Under the pieces are notes generated by a model. It was not told where the DNA came from. It did no database searches and worked only from the letters and a program-made list of their open reading frames with translations. Positions 33,526-42,028 of a DNA stretch of 64,000 bases are shown here, piece by piece. The position numbers and the translations under genes are program-made. Source of the stretch: Gammaproteobacteria bacterium. GTDB taxonomy: Bacteria > Pseudomonadota > Gammaproteobacteria > GCA-001735895. Location: NCBI GenBank assembly GCA_030066085.1, contig JASJCI010000001.1:212468-276467 (forward strand), given 5' to 3'. How positions within the stretch are numbered: the first letter of the stretch is position 1; every line of letters starts with the position of its first letter.

Positions 33526-34457
33526 GCGGTTTGCGAGTGCGCCAGCCGGGCTTGCTGAGCCTGTTGATGGACCGCGGTCGCTTCGGCGCACACGACCTCG
33601 GCCTGACAACCGGTGGCCCGCTGGACTTCGTTGCCTTCGACTGGGCCAATCGCCTGCTCGGCAACGACCGCAACGCCACCTGTATCGAGATTGGTTTCGG
33701 CGGCCTGCAGCTCGAAGCCGAAACCGCGACCAGCGTCGCGATTACCGGCGCGACCGCGCCTTGCACGCTCGACGGCAAGGCGATCGAACAGTGGCGCAGT
33801 TACGATCTCGCGCCCGGTGACCGCCTCGAGATCGGTTTCGCGACCGCGGGCACGCGTGCCTATCTCGCCGTCGCGGGTGGATTCAGGGTCGAGCCCATGT
33901 TCGGCAGCACCGCCACGGTCATGCGCGAAAAAATCGGCGGGCTCGCGGGTGACAAGCTGCAGGATGGTGATTTGTTACCCTGCAGCGACGGACCTGTCGG
34001 CAGTCACCAGCGCCTGGACGAAGCCGGGCGCCCCGTCTACGGCGACAGCGCGCGACTGCGCGTGGTGCCGGGCTACCAGTACCACGCTTTCGGACATCTG
34101 CAGCGCTGGCGGTTTTTCAACAGCGCTTATCGCGTGACCGACCGCTGCGACCGGATGGGCTTTCGCCTCGAGGGTGAAAACGTGGCATCGGAAATAGTCG
34201 GCATGCTGTCCGAAGGTATTTGCCTCGGTGCGATCCAGGTCCCGGCCGACGGCCAGCCTATCGTGTTGATGCACGATCGTCAGACCATCGGCGGATACCC
34301 CAAGATCGGCTCGGTCATCCCGCAGGATCTAGCCGCGCTGGCCCAGCTCGGGCCGGGCGCGAGCGTGTCTTTCGAGGCCATCGACCTGTCGGCGGCCCAT
34401 ACCATTCACCTGCTGCAACAAGCCGCGTTCAGGCGTACGCAGCTGTCACCCTGCTGA
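33522..34457 (+). CDS. pxpC: 5-oxoprolinase subunit C (KipA-like, biotin-dependent carboxylase-like domain)
   Basis: A 311-residue KipA/allophanate-hydrolase-subunit-2 family protein. GRFGAHDLGLTTGGPLDFVAFDWANRLLGN-type opening residues (33580-33670), TRAYLAVAGGF and the C-terminal QTIGGYPKIGSVIPQDLAALAQ are characteristic. The GTG start overlaps the pxpB stop by four bases (GTGA), supporting fixed stoichiometry of the two subunits. Confidence 0.94.
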   Translation: MSGLRVRQPGLLSLLMDRGRFGAHDLGLTTGGPLDFVAFDWANRLLGNDRNATCIEIGFGGLQLEAETATSVAITGATAPCTLDGKAIEQWRSYDLAPGDRLEIGFATAGTRAYLAVAGGFRVEPMFGSTATVMREKIGGLAGDKLQDGDLLPCSDGPVGSHQRLDEAGRPVYGDSARLRVVPGYQYHAFGHLQRWRFFNSAYRVTDRCDRMGFRLEGENVASEIVGMLSEGICLGAIQVPADGQPIVLMHDRQTIGGYPKIGSVIPQDLAALAQLGPGASVSFEAIDLSAAHTIHLLQQAAFRRTQLSPC

Positions 34458-34466
34458 GGCCGCAGC

Positions 34467-35315
34467 ATGCCGACCGCAGATGAACAGGCACTGAGCCGGA
34501 CCATCGAAGACCTGCTGGTCGCACGCAACCTGCGCGGTATGCAAAAAATCCAGCCCCATCTGCAACCCGGCTACTGCCTGCGCGCCGCACGCATTCTCGA
34601 AGGCTGTCGCGGCAACGTGTTGATCGGTACCGGTTTCCCGGTGGTACAGACCTTCGAGACCGATGGACCGGTGGGCGCGATCGCGCTCTACGAGGTGCTG
34701 GAAAAAACCGGCGCGACACCGACGATCGTCTGCGGCCAGCCGATATCTCGCGCGCTGGCTGACCGCTTCCGGGTGCACGAGATCCGCGTCGGCGATCACG
34801 ACGCGCGCGAACACGAGGCGCAGGATGCGCTGGCCAGGTACCGGCCCGACGCGATCGTTTCGATCGAGCGGCCGGGCCAGGCGGCCGATGGCGGTTATTA
34901 CAACATGCGCGGCGAGAGTATCAGCGCATACACCGCCTGCTTCGATACCTTCGTCAACCTGTGCGACTGCCCGACCGTGGCGATCGGCGACGGCGGTAAC
35001 GAGATCGGCATGGGCAAGGTCGCCGAGGCATTGCGGGGCCTGGATATCGTGCCGGCAACGACGAGCTGCGATGAACTGATCGTCGCCGACGTATCCAACT
35101 GGGGCGCCTATGGCATCATTTCCTTCCTGTCGATCTGGCACGAGTGCGACTTTCTCGCCGAAATCGAGCCGCTGGAAACCTTGCGCTACATTTCGCAACT
35201 CGGCAGCGTCGACGGCGTGACCCGTGTCAATGAACTGACCGAGGACAGCCTCGACCCGGCAGAGGGCAAAAGCGTCATTTTGCAGCTGCGCCAGGTGACC
35301 GGATTCGTCGACTGA
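34467..35315 (+). CDS. DUF4392 protein (C-terminal half of D-glutamate cyclase family)
   Basis: A 282-residue stand-alone DUF4392 domain. The motifs VLIGTGFPV, FETDGPVGAIALYEVLE, SIERPGQAADGGYYNMRG and VAIGDGGNEIGMGKV are typical of the C-terminal domain of D-glutamate cyclases. It follows pxpC by nine bases, so the DUF1445 and DUF4392 halves bracket pxpABC in one operon. Together they could turn D-glutamate into 5-oxoproline for PxpABC. The stereochemistry is an open point, since PxpABC was characterised on the L form. Confidence 0.88.
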   Translation: MPTADEQALSRTIEDLLVARNLRGMQKIQPHLQPGYCLRAARILEGCRGNVLIGTGFPVVQTFETDGPVGAIALYEVLEKTGATPTIVCGQPISRALADRFRVHEIRVGDHDAREHEAQDALARYRPDAIVSIERPGQAADGGYYNMRGESISAYTACFDTFVNLCDCPTVAIGDGGNEIGMGKVAEALRGLDIVPATTSCDELIVADVSNWGAYGIISFLSIWHECDFLAEIEPLETLRYISQLGSVDGVTRVNELTEDSLDPAEGKSVILQLRQVTGFVD

Positions 35316-35453
35316 AACAGGCTACGCGGCGCGTCGGGAAGCGCCTGAATCGTGTCTGGTACCACGGTTTTCGTAGTTTGGCTCTATTGGCTCGAGCCGC
35401 CTTTTGCTTAACTGGCGAGCCGTTTCGTAACCGCTTTGAATCGAGTAAACAGC

Positions 35454-36311
35454 ATGACGATCGCATACCTGAACGGTGAATACCTGCCGCTCGAGGAAGC
35501 CCGCATCTCGCCGATGGACCGCGGCTTCCTGTTCGGTGACGGCATCTACGAGGTGATCCCCTCCTACGATGGCAAGATGGTCGGCTTCGGCCCGCATATC
35601 GCGCGCATGCAGGATGGCCTCGACGCGATCGAGATCGGTCTCGACTGGGACCGGGAACAATGGCGCGAACTCTGCCAGAAACTGATCGCGGAGAACGGCA
35701 GCGGCAACCTCGGCGTCTACCTGCACGTGTCTCGCGGCGCCGACAGCAAGCGTAACCACGCCTATCCCGCGGGCATTACGCCGACGGTCTTCGGGTATGC
35801 CTTCGAAATACCACCGCCACCGGTGCCCGAGCGAGACAAGATTCATCCCTATACCTGCGCCACCGGCGAGGACATGCGCTGGGATCGCTGCAACATAAAG
35901 TCGACCTCGCTGCTCGGCAACGTGTTGCACTACAACCAGGGGCACAGTCGCGGTGATGGCGAAATCCTGCTGTTCAATGCCAGCGACGAGTTGACCGAGT
36001 GTGGCGCCTGCAATGCCTACATCGTCAAGGACGGGGTGGTCGCCACGCCACCGCTGGATAACCAGATCCTGCCGGGCATCACGCGCCAGGTACTGCTCAG
36101 TATTCTCGCCGCCGACGGCAGCATCGAGGTCGAGGAACGCATCGTGACCAGGGCCGAAGTGCTGGATGCCGACGAGATCTGGATTTCGAGCTCGAGCAAG
36201 GAAGTTGTGCCGGTAGTGGAACTGGACGGCAAGCCGGTGGGTGACGGCAAACCCGGTCCGGTATGGGAAAAGGCGGCCAAACTCTACTCCGCCGGCAAGT
36301 TCGACTACTGA
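35454..36311 (+). CDS. dat: D-amino-acid aminotransferase (class IV)
   Basis: A 285-residue fold-type IV PLP aminotransferase. YLNGEYLPLEEARISPMDRG and FGDGIYEVIPSYDGK are typical of D-alanine aminotransferases; the PLP lysine is K149 in CNIKSTSLLGNVL, like the IKSLNLLPNVL of Bacillus Dat. The ATG at 35454 gives the family N-terminus; an upstream start would add only six residues. Dat moves amino groups between D-amino acids and 2-oxo acids, for instance D-alanine + 2-oxoglutarate to pyruvate + D-glutamate. That product is the expected substrate of the neighbouring cyclase genes. A branched-chain or ADC-lyase role is less likely. Confidence 0.9.
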   Translation: MTIAYLNGEYLPLEEARISPMDRGFLFGDGIYEVIPSYDGKMVGFGPHIARMQDGLDAIEIGLDWDREQWRELCQKLIAENGSGNLGVYLHVSRGADSKRNHAYPAGITPTVFGYAFEIPPPPVPERDKIHPYTCATGEDMRWDRCNIKSTSLLGNVLHYNQGHSRGDGEILLFNASDELTECGACNAYIVKDGVVATPPLDNQILPGITRQVLLSILAADGSIEVEERIVTRAEVLDADEIWISSSSKEVVPVVELDGKPVGDGKPGPVWEKAAKLYSAGKFDY

Positions 36312-36319
36312 CTTTACCC

Positions 36320-36338
36320 CCGGGCCGACACGGCCCGG
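36320..36338. terminator. GC-rich stem-loop between convergent dat and fau genes
   Basis: CCGGGCC-GACAC-GGCCCGG is a perfect 7-bp stem between the two convergent stop codons. No T-tract follows on either strand, so a termination role is only suggested by position. Confidence 0.4.
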
Positions 36339-36354
36339 ACCCTGCCTGCCTGCG

Positions 36355-36930
36355 TCAGCCGCGGTAGACCGCCTCGTCGGTAACCACCAGGTCGAGACGC
36401 ACATCCCAGTCCTCGGGCTCGATGCGGTCGACCTTCTGCAACTCGTGCGCAACACCGACCAGCAGCGGTCGCGTGCTGGCCGGCTCCTTGCGAAACGCGA
36501 AGCTGCGATCGTAGAAACCGCCACCCATACCGATGCGGTTACCCGCGGCATCGAACACGGTCAACGGTGCCAGCACCAGGTCGAGCGACTCGGGCGCGAG
36601 CATATCGCTGTCAGCCACATCCGGCTCCGGCAGGCGGAAACGATTGGTGCGCATTTTCTGGCCAGCGAAATACGGCGCGAAACGCAGCGCTTCGCGATCG
36701 AGGTTCGGCAAAAAGACCTGTTTGCCGTCGGCCAGCGCACGTTCTATCAGCGGTGCCAGGCCGATTTCGCCGTTGACCGCAAAATAGGCGGCGATACGCT
36801 CGGCATCGCGATACCCATCGAGTTCGACGAGCCGCGCGCACAGGGCATCGGCGGCACGTTGCAGCCGCTCCGGGGTCAGCTCGGCGCGCAGGCGGCGATT
36901 GCGGGTACGTAATTCGGCATGGTCGGTCAT
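36355..36930 (-). CDS. fau: 5-formyltetrahydrofolate cyclo-ligase
   Basis: A 191-residue 5-FCL/YgfA enzyme that uses ATP to convert 5-formyl-THF to 5,10-methenyl-THF, returning a storage folate to the active pool. N-terminal RTRNRRLRAELTPERLQRAA, FLPNLDREALRFAPY and the C-terminal PLTVFDAAGNRIGMGGGFYDR are the family motifs. The ATG at 36930 fits the usual N-terminus and has GGAG upstream. Folate turnover is relevant to neighbouring THF-linked demethylation genes, but the gene is also a general housekeeping one. Confidence 0.92.
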   Translation of the reverse strand: MTDHAELRTRNRRLRAELTPERLQRAADALCARLVELDGYRDAERIAAYFAVNGEIGLAPLIERALADGKQVFLPNLDREALRFAPYFAGQKMRTNRFRLPEPDVADSDMLAPESLDLVLAPLTVFDAAGNRIGMGGGFYDRSFAFRKEPASTRPLLVGVAHELQKVDRIEPEDWDVRLDLVVTDEAVYRG

Positions 36931-36958
36931 CGGCGGCTCCGGTAAGGGCGCGCGCATC

Positions 36959-37849
36959 TTACTGGTTTTCGGCGAGGCTTAACAACCATTGTTTGAACGC
37001 GCTGACGGCGGGGTTCTGCAAATGCGACTCCGGGCATACCACGTAGTAGGCCAGCTCGTTTTCGAGCGTTATATCGAACGGCCGCACGAGCCTGCCCGAT
37101 TCGAGCAGGTCCTGTACGAAAGCGGTCGAACCCAGCGCGATACCCTGGCCGTCGATCGCGGCCTGGATCAGCACGTTGGTATCGTCGATGATATTGCCTT
37201 TTTCCGGCCTGATGCCGTCGATCCCCGCGAGCTGCAGCCAGTCGCGCCAGCAATCGTAGTCGGCATCGTGCAGCAGGGTGTAGTAACGCAGGTTGTCGAT
37301 GTCGGTCAGGGGTTTGTCGTTGTGCAGGAAAGCGGGGGAGCATACCGGGAAAAAATCCAGCGCCAGCAGGCGCTCGGCTACTACACCGGGCCAGTGGCCA
37401 TCGCCGTAAGTGACCGCGAGATCGATATCCTCGCGCTCGAAATCGGTCGGTGCGTTGGCCACGTGAAACAGGCTGAGATCGATTTCCGGGTACTGCAGCC
37501 AGAAATACTTGAGCCGCGGTGACAGCCAGCGCGCGGCAAACGACGGTCCCAGGCGCACGCTGACCTTGCTCGAGTAGGCTTGCGTACCGAGACCGGTCAC
37601 GGCCGCGGAAACCCGGTCGAAGGCCTCGGTGACCTCGGGTAACAGGAGCTTGCCCTGCTCGGTCAGCGCGAGGCGCCGCGGATAACGGTCGAACAGCGCG
37701 ACGCCGAGATAAGACTCGATCACCTTGATCTGGTGACTGATCGCGGCCTGGGTCACGTTGAGTTCCCTGGCCGCGGCGGTAAAGCTGAGCAGGCGACCGG
37801 CGGCTTCGAAACTCTTGAGACTGTTCAGCGGGGGCAAACGGCGGGCCAT
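36959..37849 (-). CDS. LysR-family transcriptional regulator, GcvA-like
   Basis: A 296-residue LysR protein with an N-terminal helix-turn-helix (PPLNSLKSFEAAGRLLSFTA, VTQAAISHQIKVIESYLG) and a C-terminal effector domain; GcvA-like as is the regulator at 1113, with which it shares much of the N-terminus. It is divergent from the MttB-family methyltransferase, with 138 AT-rich bases between the starts, and is therefore the likely regulator of that methylamine-type cluster. The ligand may be a methylated amine or glycine-like molecule, which is inference. Confidence 0.91.
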   Translation of the reverse strand: MARRLPPLNSLKSFEAAGRLLSFTAAARELNVTQAAISHQIKVIESYLGVALFDRYPRRLALTEQGKLLLPEVTEAFDRVSAAVTGLGTQAYSSKVSVRLGPSFAARWLSPRLKYFWLQYPEIDLSLFHVANAPTDFEREDIDLAVTYGDGHWPGVVAERLLALDFFPVCSPAFLHNDKPLTDIDNLRYYTLLHDADYDCWRDWLQLAGIDGIRPEKGNIIDDTNVLIQAAIDGQGIALGSTAFVQDLLESGRLVRPFDITLENELAYYVVCPESHLQNPAVSAFKQWLLSLAENQ

Positions 37850-37987
37850 GGCAAATACATTATTAAAACTAATCCATGATATAAAAAATAATCGTTTGCA
37901 TCCACTACCGCGGAATTCGACAATTTTGCCCGGCGGATCGGATCAGGCGCGCCGATCCCGGCGTTAACCGTGCCCGAGGAAAAAACC

Positions 37988-39535
37988 ATGGCAAGACGTT
38001 CCAATGCCCGCCAGGCCAAGATCGCGTTGCGCAAAGCTGCGCTGGCTGAAGACCTGAAACCGGTTCGTGCCGGCCTCCCCGGGGGTCAATACAAGCCCCT
38101 GACCGATGCCGATGTCGAGCAGATCGACGCAACCGTTTATCGAATTCTCGAGCAAATCGGCTTTGCCGACGCCAATGAACACTGTATCGAGACCTGCGTC
38201 ACCGCCGGGGCGGTATACGGTGAAGACCAGCGCCTGCGGTTTCCGCGCGCGGTGATCGAGGACACGCTCGACAAGTGCATGCGCGATGTCACTCTGCATG
38301 CCCAGGATCCGAAACACGACCTGCAGCTGTCGGGCTCGAAGGTCCACTTTTCGACCGCCGGTGCCGCGGTCATGATCGCCGATACCGAGAACAACGAGTA
38401 CCGCGAATCCACCGCGCAGGATCTCTACGACCTCGCGCGCATCGCCGACAGTTGCGAGCATATCCACATGTTCCAGCGTACCAACGTCATCCGCGACATC
38501 GCCGATAACCGCCTGATGGACATCAACACCGCATACAACGCGCTGATGGGCACCACCAAGCACATCGGCTCGAGCTGGACCGAGGCGCATCACCTGGAGG
38601 ATACGCTGAAGCTGCTGCACCTGGTCGCCGGCGGTGAAGACAAGTGGCGCGAACGCCCGTTCATGAGCATATCCTGCTGTCACGTGGTACCGCCGCTGAA
38701 ATTCACCGAGGAAGCCCTGGGCTGTATCCGGGTGGCGGTCGAGGGCGGTATGCCGGTGCTGCTGCTGTCGGCCGGCCAGTCCGGCGCCACCGCCCCGCCC
38801 TGCCTCGCCGGCGCGGTAGCGCAGGCCTGGGCCGAGTGTCTCGGTGGTCTCGTCTACGTCAACGCGATCAAACCCGGCGCCCCCGCGATCCTCGGCACCT
38901 GGCCGTTCGTGTCCGACCTGCGCACCGGCGCGATGAGCGGTGGCTCCCCCGAACAGGCGCTGCTGTCCGCCGCCTGCGCGCAAATGGGTAACGTCTATGG
39001 CCTGCCGACCGGCACCGCCTGCGGTATGACCGACTCCAAGTTTCCCGATTTCCAGGGCGGTGCCGAACGCGCTTACACGCTGGCCAGCGCGGCAACTGCC
39101 GGCGCCAACATCGTCTACGAGTCGGCCGGCATGTACGCCAGCCTGCTCGGTGTCTGTCCCGAATCGCTGGTGATGGACAACGACGTGCTCGGCGCCGCAA
39201 TGCGTATTACGCGCGGTATCGAGGTCAACGAGGAAACCCTCGGTTTCGACGTGATCAAGGACGTCTGCCTGGGCAACAAGGGCCACTACCTCGGCGCCGG
39301 CCAGACGCTGTCGGTGATGCAGACCGAGTACATCTACCCGGAGCTCGGCGATCGCCTGAGCCCCAACGAATGGGCCGAACAGGGTAAACCGGTATTGCTG
39401 GACAAGGCGATAGCGCGCAAGCGCGAGATACTGAACGGGCATTTTCCGGCCCACATCAGCGACGAGGTCGATCGCCAGATCCGCGCACAGTTCGACATTC
39501 ACCTGCCGCGCGAGGCCTTCGGCCGCGACGCCTGA
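37988..39535 (+). CDS. Trimethylamine methyltransferase (MttB)-family protein, non-pyrrolysine
   Basis: A 515-residue MttB-superfamily protein (COG5598). The frame is continuous with no in-frame amber codon, so it belongs to the non-pyrrolysine branch, which includes glycine betaine:corrinoid methyltransferase MtgB. Segments such as TGTTKHIGSSW-like MGTTKHIGSSWTE, HVVPPLKFTEEALG and PTGTACGMTDSKFPDFQGG are typical. The ATG at 37988 has GAGGA upstream. No corrinoid protein or reactivase gene is nearby; the adjacent FAD/GcvT fusion may receive the product instead. The substrate is probably a quaternary or methylated amine but cannot be read from the sequence. Confidence 0.87.
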   Translation: MARRSNARQAKIALRKAALAEDLKPVRAGLPGGQYKPLTDADVEQIDATVYRILEQIGFADANEHCIETCVTAGAVYGEDQRLRFPRAVIEDTLDKCMRDVTLHAQDPKHDLQLSGSKVHFSTAGAAVMIADTENNEYRESTAQDLYDLARIADSCEHIHMFQRTNVIRDIADNRLMDINTAYNALMGTTKHIGSSWTEAHHLEDTLKLLHLVAGGEDKWRERPFMSISCCHVVPPLKFTEEALGCIRVAVEGGMPVLLLSAGQSGATAPPCLAGAVAQAWAECLGGLVYVNAIKPGAPAILGTWPFVSDLRTGAMSGGSPEQALLSAACAQMGNVYGLPTGTACGMTDSKFPDFQGGAERAYTLASAATAGANIVYESAGMYASLLGVCPESLVMDNDVLGAAMRITRGIEVNEETLGFDVIKDVCLGNKGHYLGAGQTLSVMQTEYIYPELGDRLSPNEWAEQGKPVLLDKAIARKREILNGHFPAHISDEVDRQIRAQFDIHLPREAFGRDA

Positions 39536-39562
39536 ACAAACACAGCAAACGGAACAAACGAT

Positions 39563-41977
39563 ATGAAAAGTCACGCCAGGGTCGTCATCATCGGCGGCGG
39601 TTCGCTCGGGGTCAACCTGCTCTATCACCTGACCAGGGAGGGCTGGGACGACGTCGTGCTGGTCGAAAAAGGCGAGCTGACCAGCGGCTCGACCTGGCAC
39701 GCTGCCGGGCTTTGCTCCAATTTCATCGGCAGCCACACGGTTGCGCATATCCATAACTACACGATCAAGCTGTACAACGAGATCCTGCCCGAGGAAACCG
39801 GCGAACCGTCCGTGTTTCACCAGTGCGGCAGTATTCGCCAGGGTTTTACCGAGGTCGAAAAAGAATGGTTCCGCAACCTCGAGAGCCGTTCGAAGAACAT
39901 CGGTTTCGAGTTCAATATCATCAGCCCGCAAGAAGCGCAAAAGCTGAACCCGTTCATGAATTTCGACAAGGCCACGGTAATCGCCAGCACGCCCAACGAC
40001 GGCCATGTCGATCCGACCTCGGTGGTCATGCCGCTGTCGAAACTGGCGCGCAAGAACGGCGCCGAAATCTATCGCAACAACCGCGTGCTCGAGATCAACG
40101 AGCAGCGCAACGGCGAGTGGGAGGTGGTTACCGAGCAGGGCACGATCACGGCCGAACACGTGGTCAATGCCGCGGGCTGCTTCGCGCGCGAGGTTGGCGC
40201 CATGGTCGGAATCAACGTGCCGTTGATCAATCTCGAACACCAGTACCTGGTAACCGAATCCCACCCGGACATCGAGCAGCTGGACTTCGAACTGCCGGTC
40301 TGCCGCGATTCATGGAGCTCGGCCTACATCCGCCAGGAAGGCAAGGGATTCCTGGTCGGGCCCTACGAAATGTGGGGATCACGCCCGTGGGCCCTCGACG
40401 GCATGGACTGGAGCTTCGATCGCGGCCTGTTCGAGTGGAACCTGGAAGCGCTGATGCCGTTTCTCGAGCGCTGCTACCAACTGACCCCGCGGCTCGAGGA
40501 CGTCGGCGTCAAGTCGGTCATCAACGGACCGATCACGCATACGCCGGACGACAATATCCTCGCCGGGCCGGTCGCCGGCCTGCGCAATTTCTGGAACCTG
40601 TGCGGCGCCAGCATCGGTATCGCCCAGGGCGGCATCGGCAAGTACATGGCGCAGTGGATGAAATACGGCCAGACCGAGATCAACATGGCGCCGCTCGATA
40701 CGCGCCGTTTCGGTGACTGGGCGCAAAAGAAGTACTGTATCATCAAGGCGATCGAGTCCTACGAGGCGATGTACGCGGCAGGTGCGCCCAACGATAACCG
40801 CCCGCACGGACGTCCGTTGCGAACCAGCCCGCTCTATGCGCGTCTGCTCGAGCACGGCGCGGTGCACGGCGCGGCGCAGGGCTTCGAAAAACCGCTGTGG
40901 TTCAAAACCGCCGACGTGCCGCACGAGTCCCTGAGCTGGTCGCACAGCGAGGCACACCCCGTGGTCGGCGAGGAATGCCGCGCGGTGCAGTCGGGTGTCG
41001 GCGTAATCGACATCTCCGGTTCGGCCAAGTACGAGATCAGTGGTCCGGACGCGACCGCTTACCTGGACTACCTGTCGTGCAACCGACTACCGCGAGTCGG
41101 TCGCATCGGCCTGTCGCTGTTCCACGCCGAGGGCGGCGGTATCATGTGTGAAATGTCGATTAGTCGACTGGCCGATAATCACTACTACCTGATTTCGGCG
41201 ATCGGCTCGGAAAACAAGGACCTGCACTGGATGCAGCAAAACGTCGGTGATTTCGACGTGCAGATCCGTAACGTTACCGAGGATTTCGCGGGCATTCTCG
41301 TCACCGGGCCGAAGTCATGCGAAATCCTGCAGCAGATGACCGAGGAAGACCTGTCGAACGAGGCTTTCCCGTGGCTCGCGGTGCGCGAGGTCCAGCTCGA
41401 CAGTGCGATCGTGCGCGTGATCCGCGTGTCATACGCGGGAGAACTCGGTTACGAACTGCACATGCCGTCCTGGCAGCTGCTGTCGATTTACGACTCGATG
41501 TGGCGTCGTGGCGAGGAACACGGTATTCGCAATTTCGGCGGCTACGCGTTCAACTCGATGCGGATGGAAAAGATGTATCGTGCCTACGGCAACGAGTTCA
41601 CCGAGGAGATCAGCGGTCTCGAGGCCGGCATGGGACGTTTCATCGATCTCGAACGTGATTTTCTCGGCCGCGACAACCTGCTGCAGCGCCAGCGGGACGG
41701 ATTCGCGATCGAGCTCGCTTACCTGGTGTTCGACGACGACCTGCCCTGCGAATGCTTCGGCAACGAAGCCGTCTATCACAACGGCGACCTGATCGGGCTG
41801 ACCACCGGCGGCGCCTATGGTCACCGCGTGGGCAAGAGCCTCGCTTTTGCCTACCTCAAACCGGGACTGATCGCCGACGGTCTCGAGGTTACCGTGGATA
41901 CATCGGTCGGCAGCCGCGCGGCGCATATCGAGTCGGACGCGGCCTACGATCCGTCCAACTCCCTGTTGCGCGGCTGA
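39563..41977 (+). CDS. Dimethylglycine/sarcosine dehydrogenase-like FAD oxidoreductase fused to GcvT domain
   Basis: An 804-residue two-part enzyme. The N-terminal DAO-type FAD domain starts VVIIGGGSLGVNLLYHLT and carries STWHAAGL, in which H46 matches the histidine that binds FAD covalently in dimethylglycine dehydrogenases. A FAO-type linker follows, then a C-terminal GcvT-like folate domain (about 430-800) with SYAGELGYELHMP and the end motif VGKSLAFAYLKP. Such proteins oxidise N-methyl groups and hand the formaldehyde unit to THF. It is 28 bases after the MttB-like gene, in the same operon. The exact amine is unknown. Confidence 0.9.
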   Translation: MKSHARVVIIGGGSLGVNLLYHLTREGWDDVVLVEKGELTSGSTWHAAGLCSNFIGSHTVAHIHNYTIKLYNEILPEETGEPSVFHQCGSIRQGFTEVEKEWFRNLESRSKNIGFEFNIISPQEAQKLNPFMNFDKATVIASTPNDGHVDPTSVVMPLSKLARKNGAEIYRNNRVLEINEQRNGEWEVVTEQGTITAEHVVNAAGCFAREVGAMVGINVPLINLEHQYLVTESHPDIEQLDFELPVCRDSWSSAYIRQEGKGFLVGPYEMWGSRPWALDGMDWSFDRGLFEWNLEALMPFLERCYQLTPRLEDVGVKSVINGPITHTPDDNILAGPVAGLRNFWNLCGASIGIAQGGIGKYMAQWMKYGQTEINMAPLDTRRFGDWAQKKYCIIKAIESYEAMYAAGAPNDNRPHGRPLRTSPLYARLLEHGAVHGAAQGFEKPLWFKTADVPHESLSWSHSEAHPVVGEECRAVQSGVGVIDISGSAKYEISGPDATAYLDYLSCNRLPRVGRIGLSLFHAEGGGIMCEMSISRLADNHYYLISAIGSENKDLHWMQQNVGDFDVQIRNVTEDFAGILVTGPKSCEILQQMTEEDLSNEAFPWLAVREVQLDSAIVRVIRVSYAGELGYELHMPSWQLLSIYDSMWRRGEEHGIRNFGGYAFNSMRMEKMYRAYGNEFTEEISGLEAGMGRFIDLERDFLGRDNLLQRQRDGFAIELAYLVFDDDLPCECFGNEAVYHNGDLIGLTTGGAYGHRVGKSLAFAYLKPGLIADGLEVTVDTSVGSRAAHIESDAAYDPSNSLLRG

Positions 41978-42028
41978 GCGGCATCGTGTAGAACTTTCGG
42001 AGCCAACACCCGCGCAACGGAGCCAACC

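Noticed and set aside
32041..33609. A 522-codon open frame on the minus strand
   Set aside because: Antisense to pxpA and pxpB, which are unambiguous family members.
37964..40264. A 766-codon open frame on the minus strand
   Set aside because: It is opposite the MttB-like and dimethylglycine-dehydrogenase-like genes, both clearly real. Its sequence has only mirror composition.
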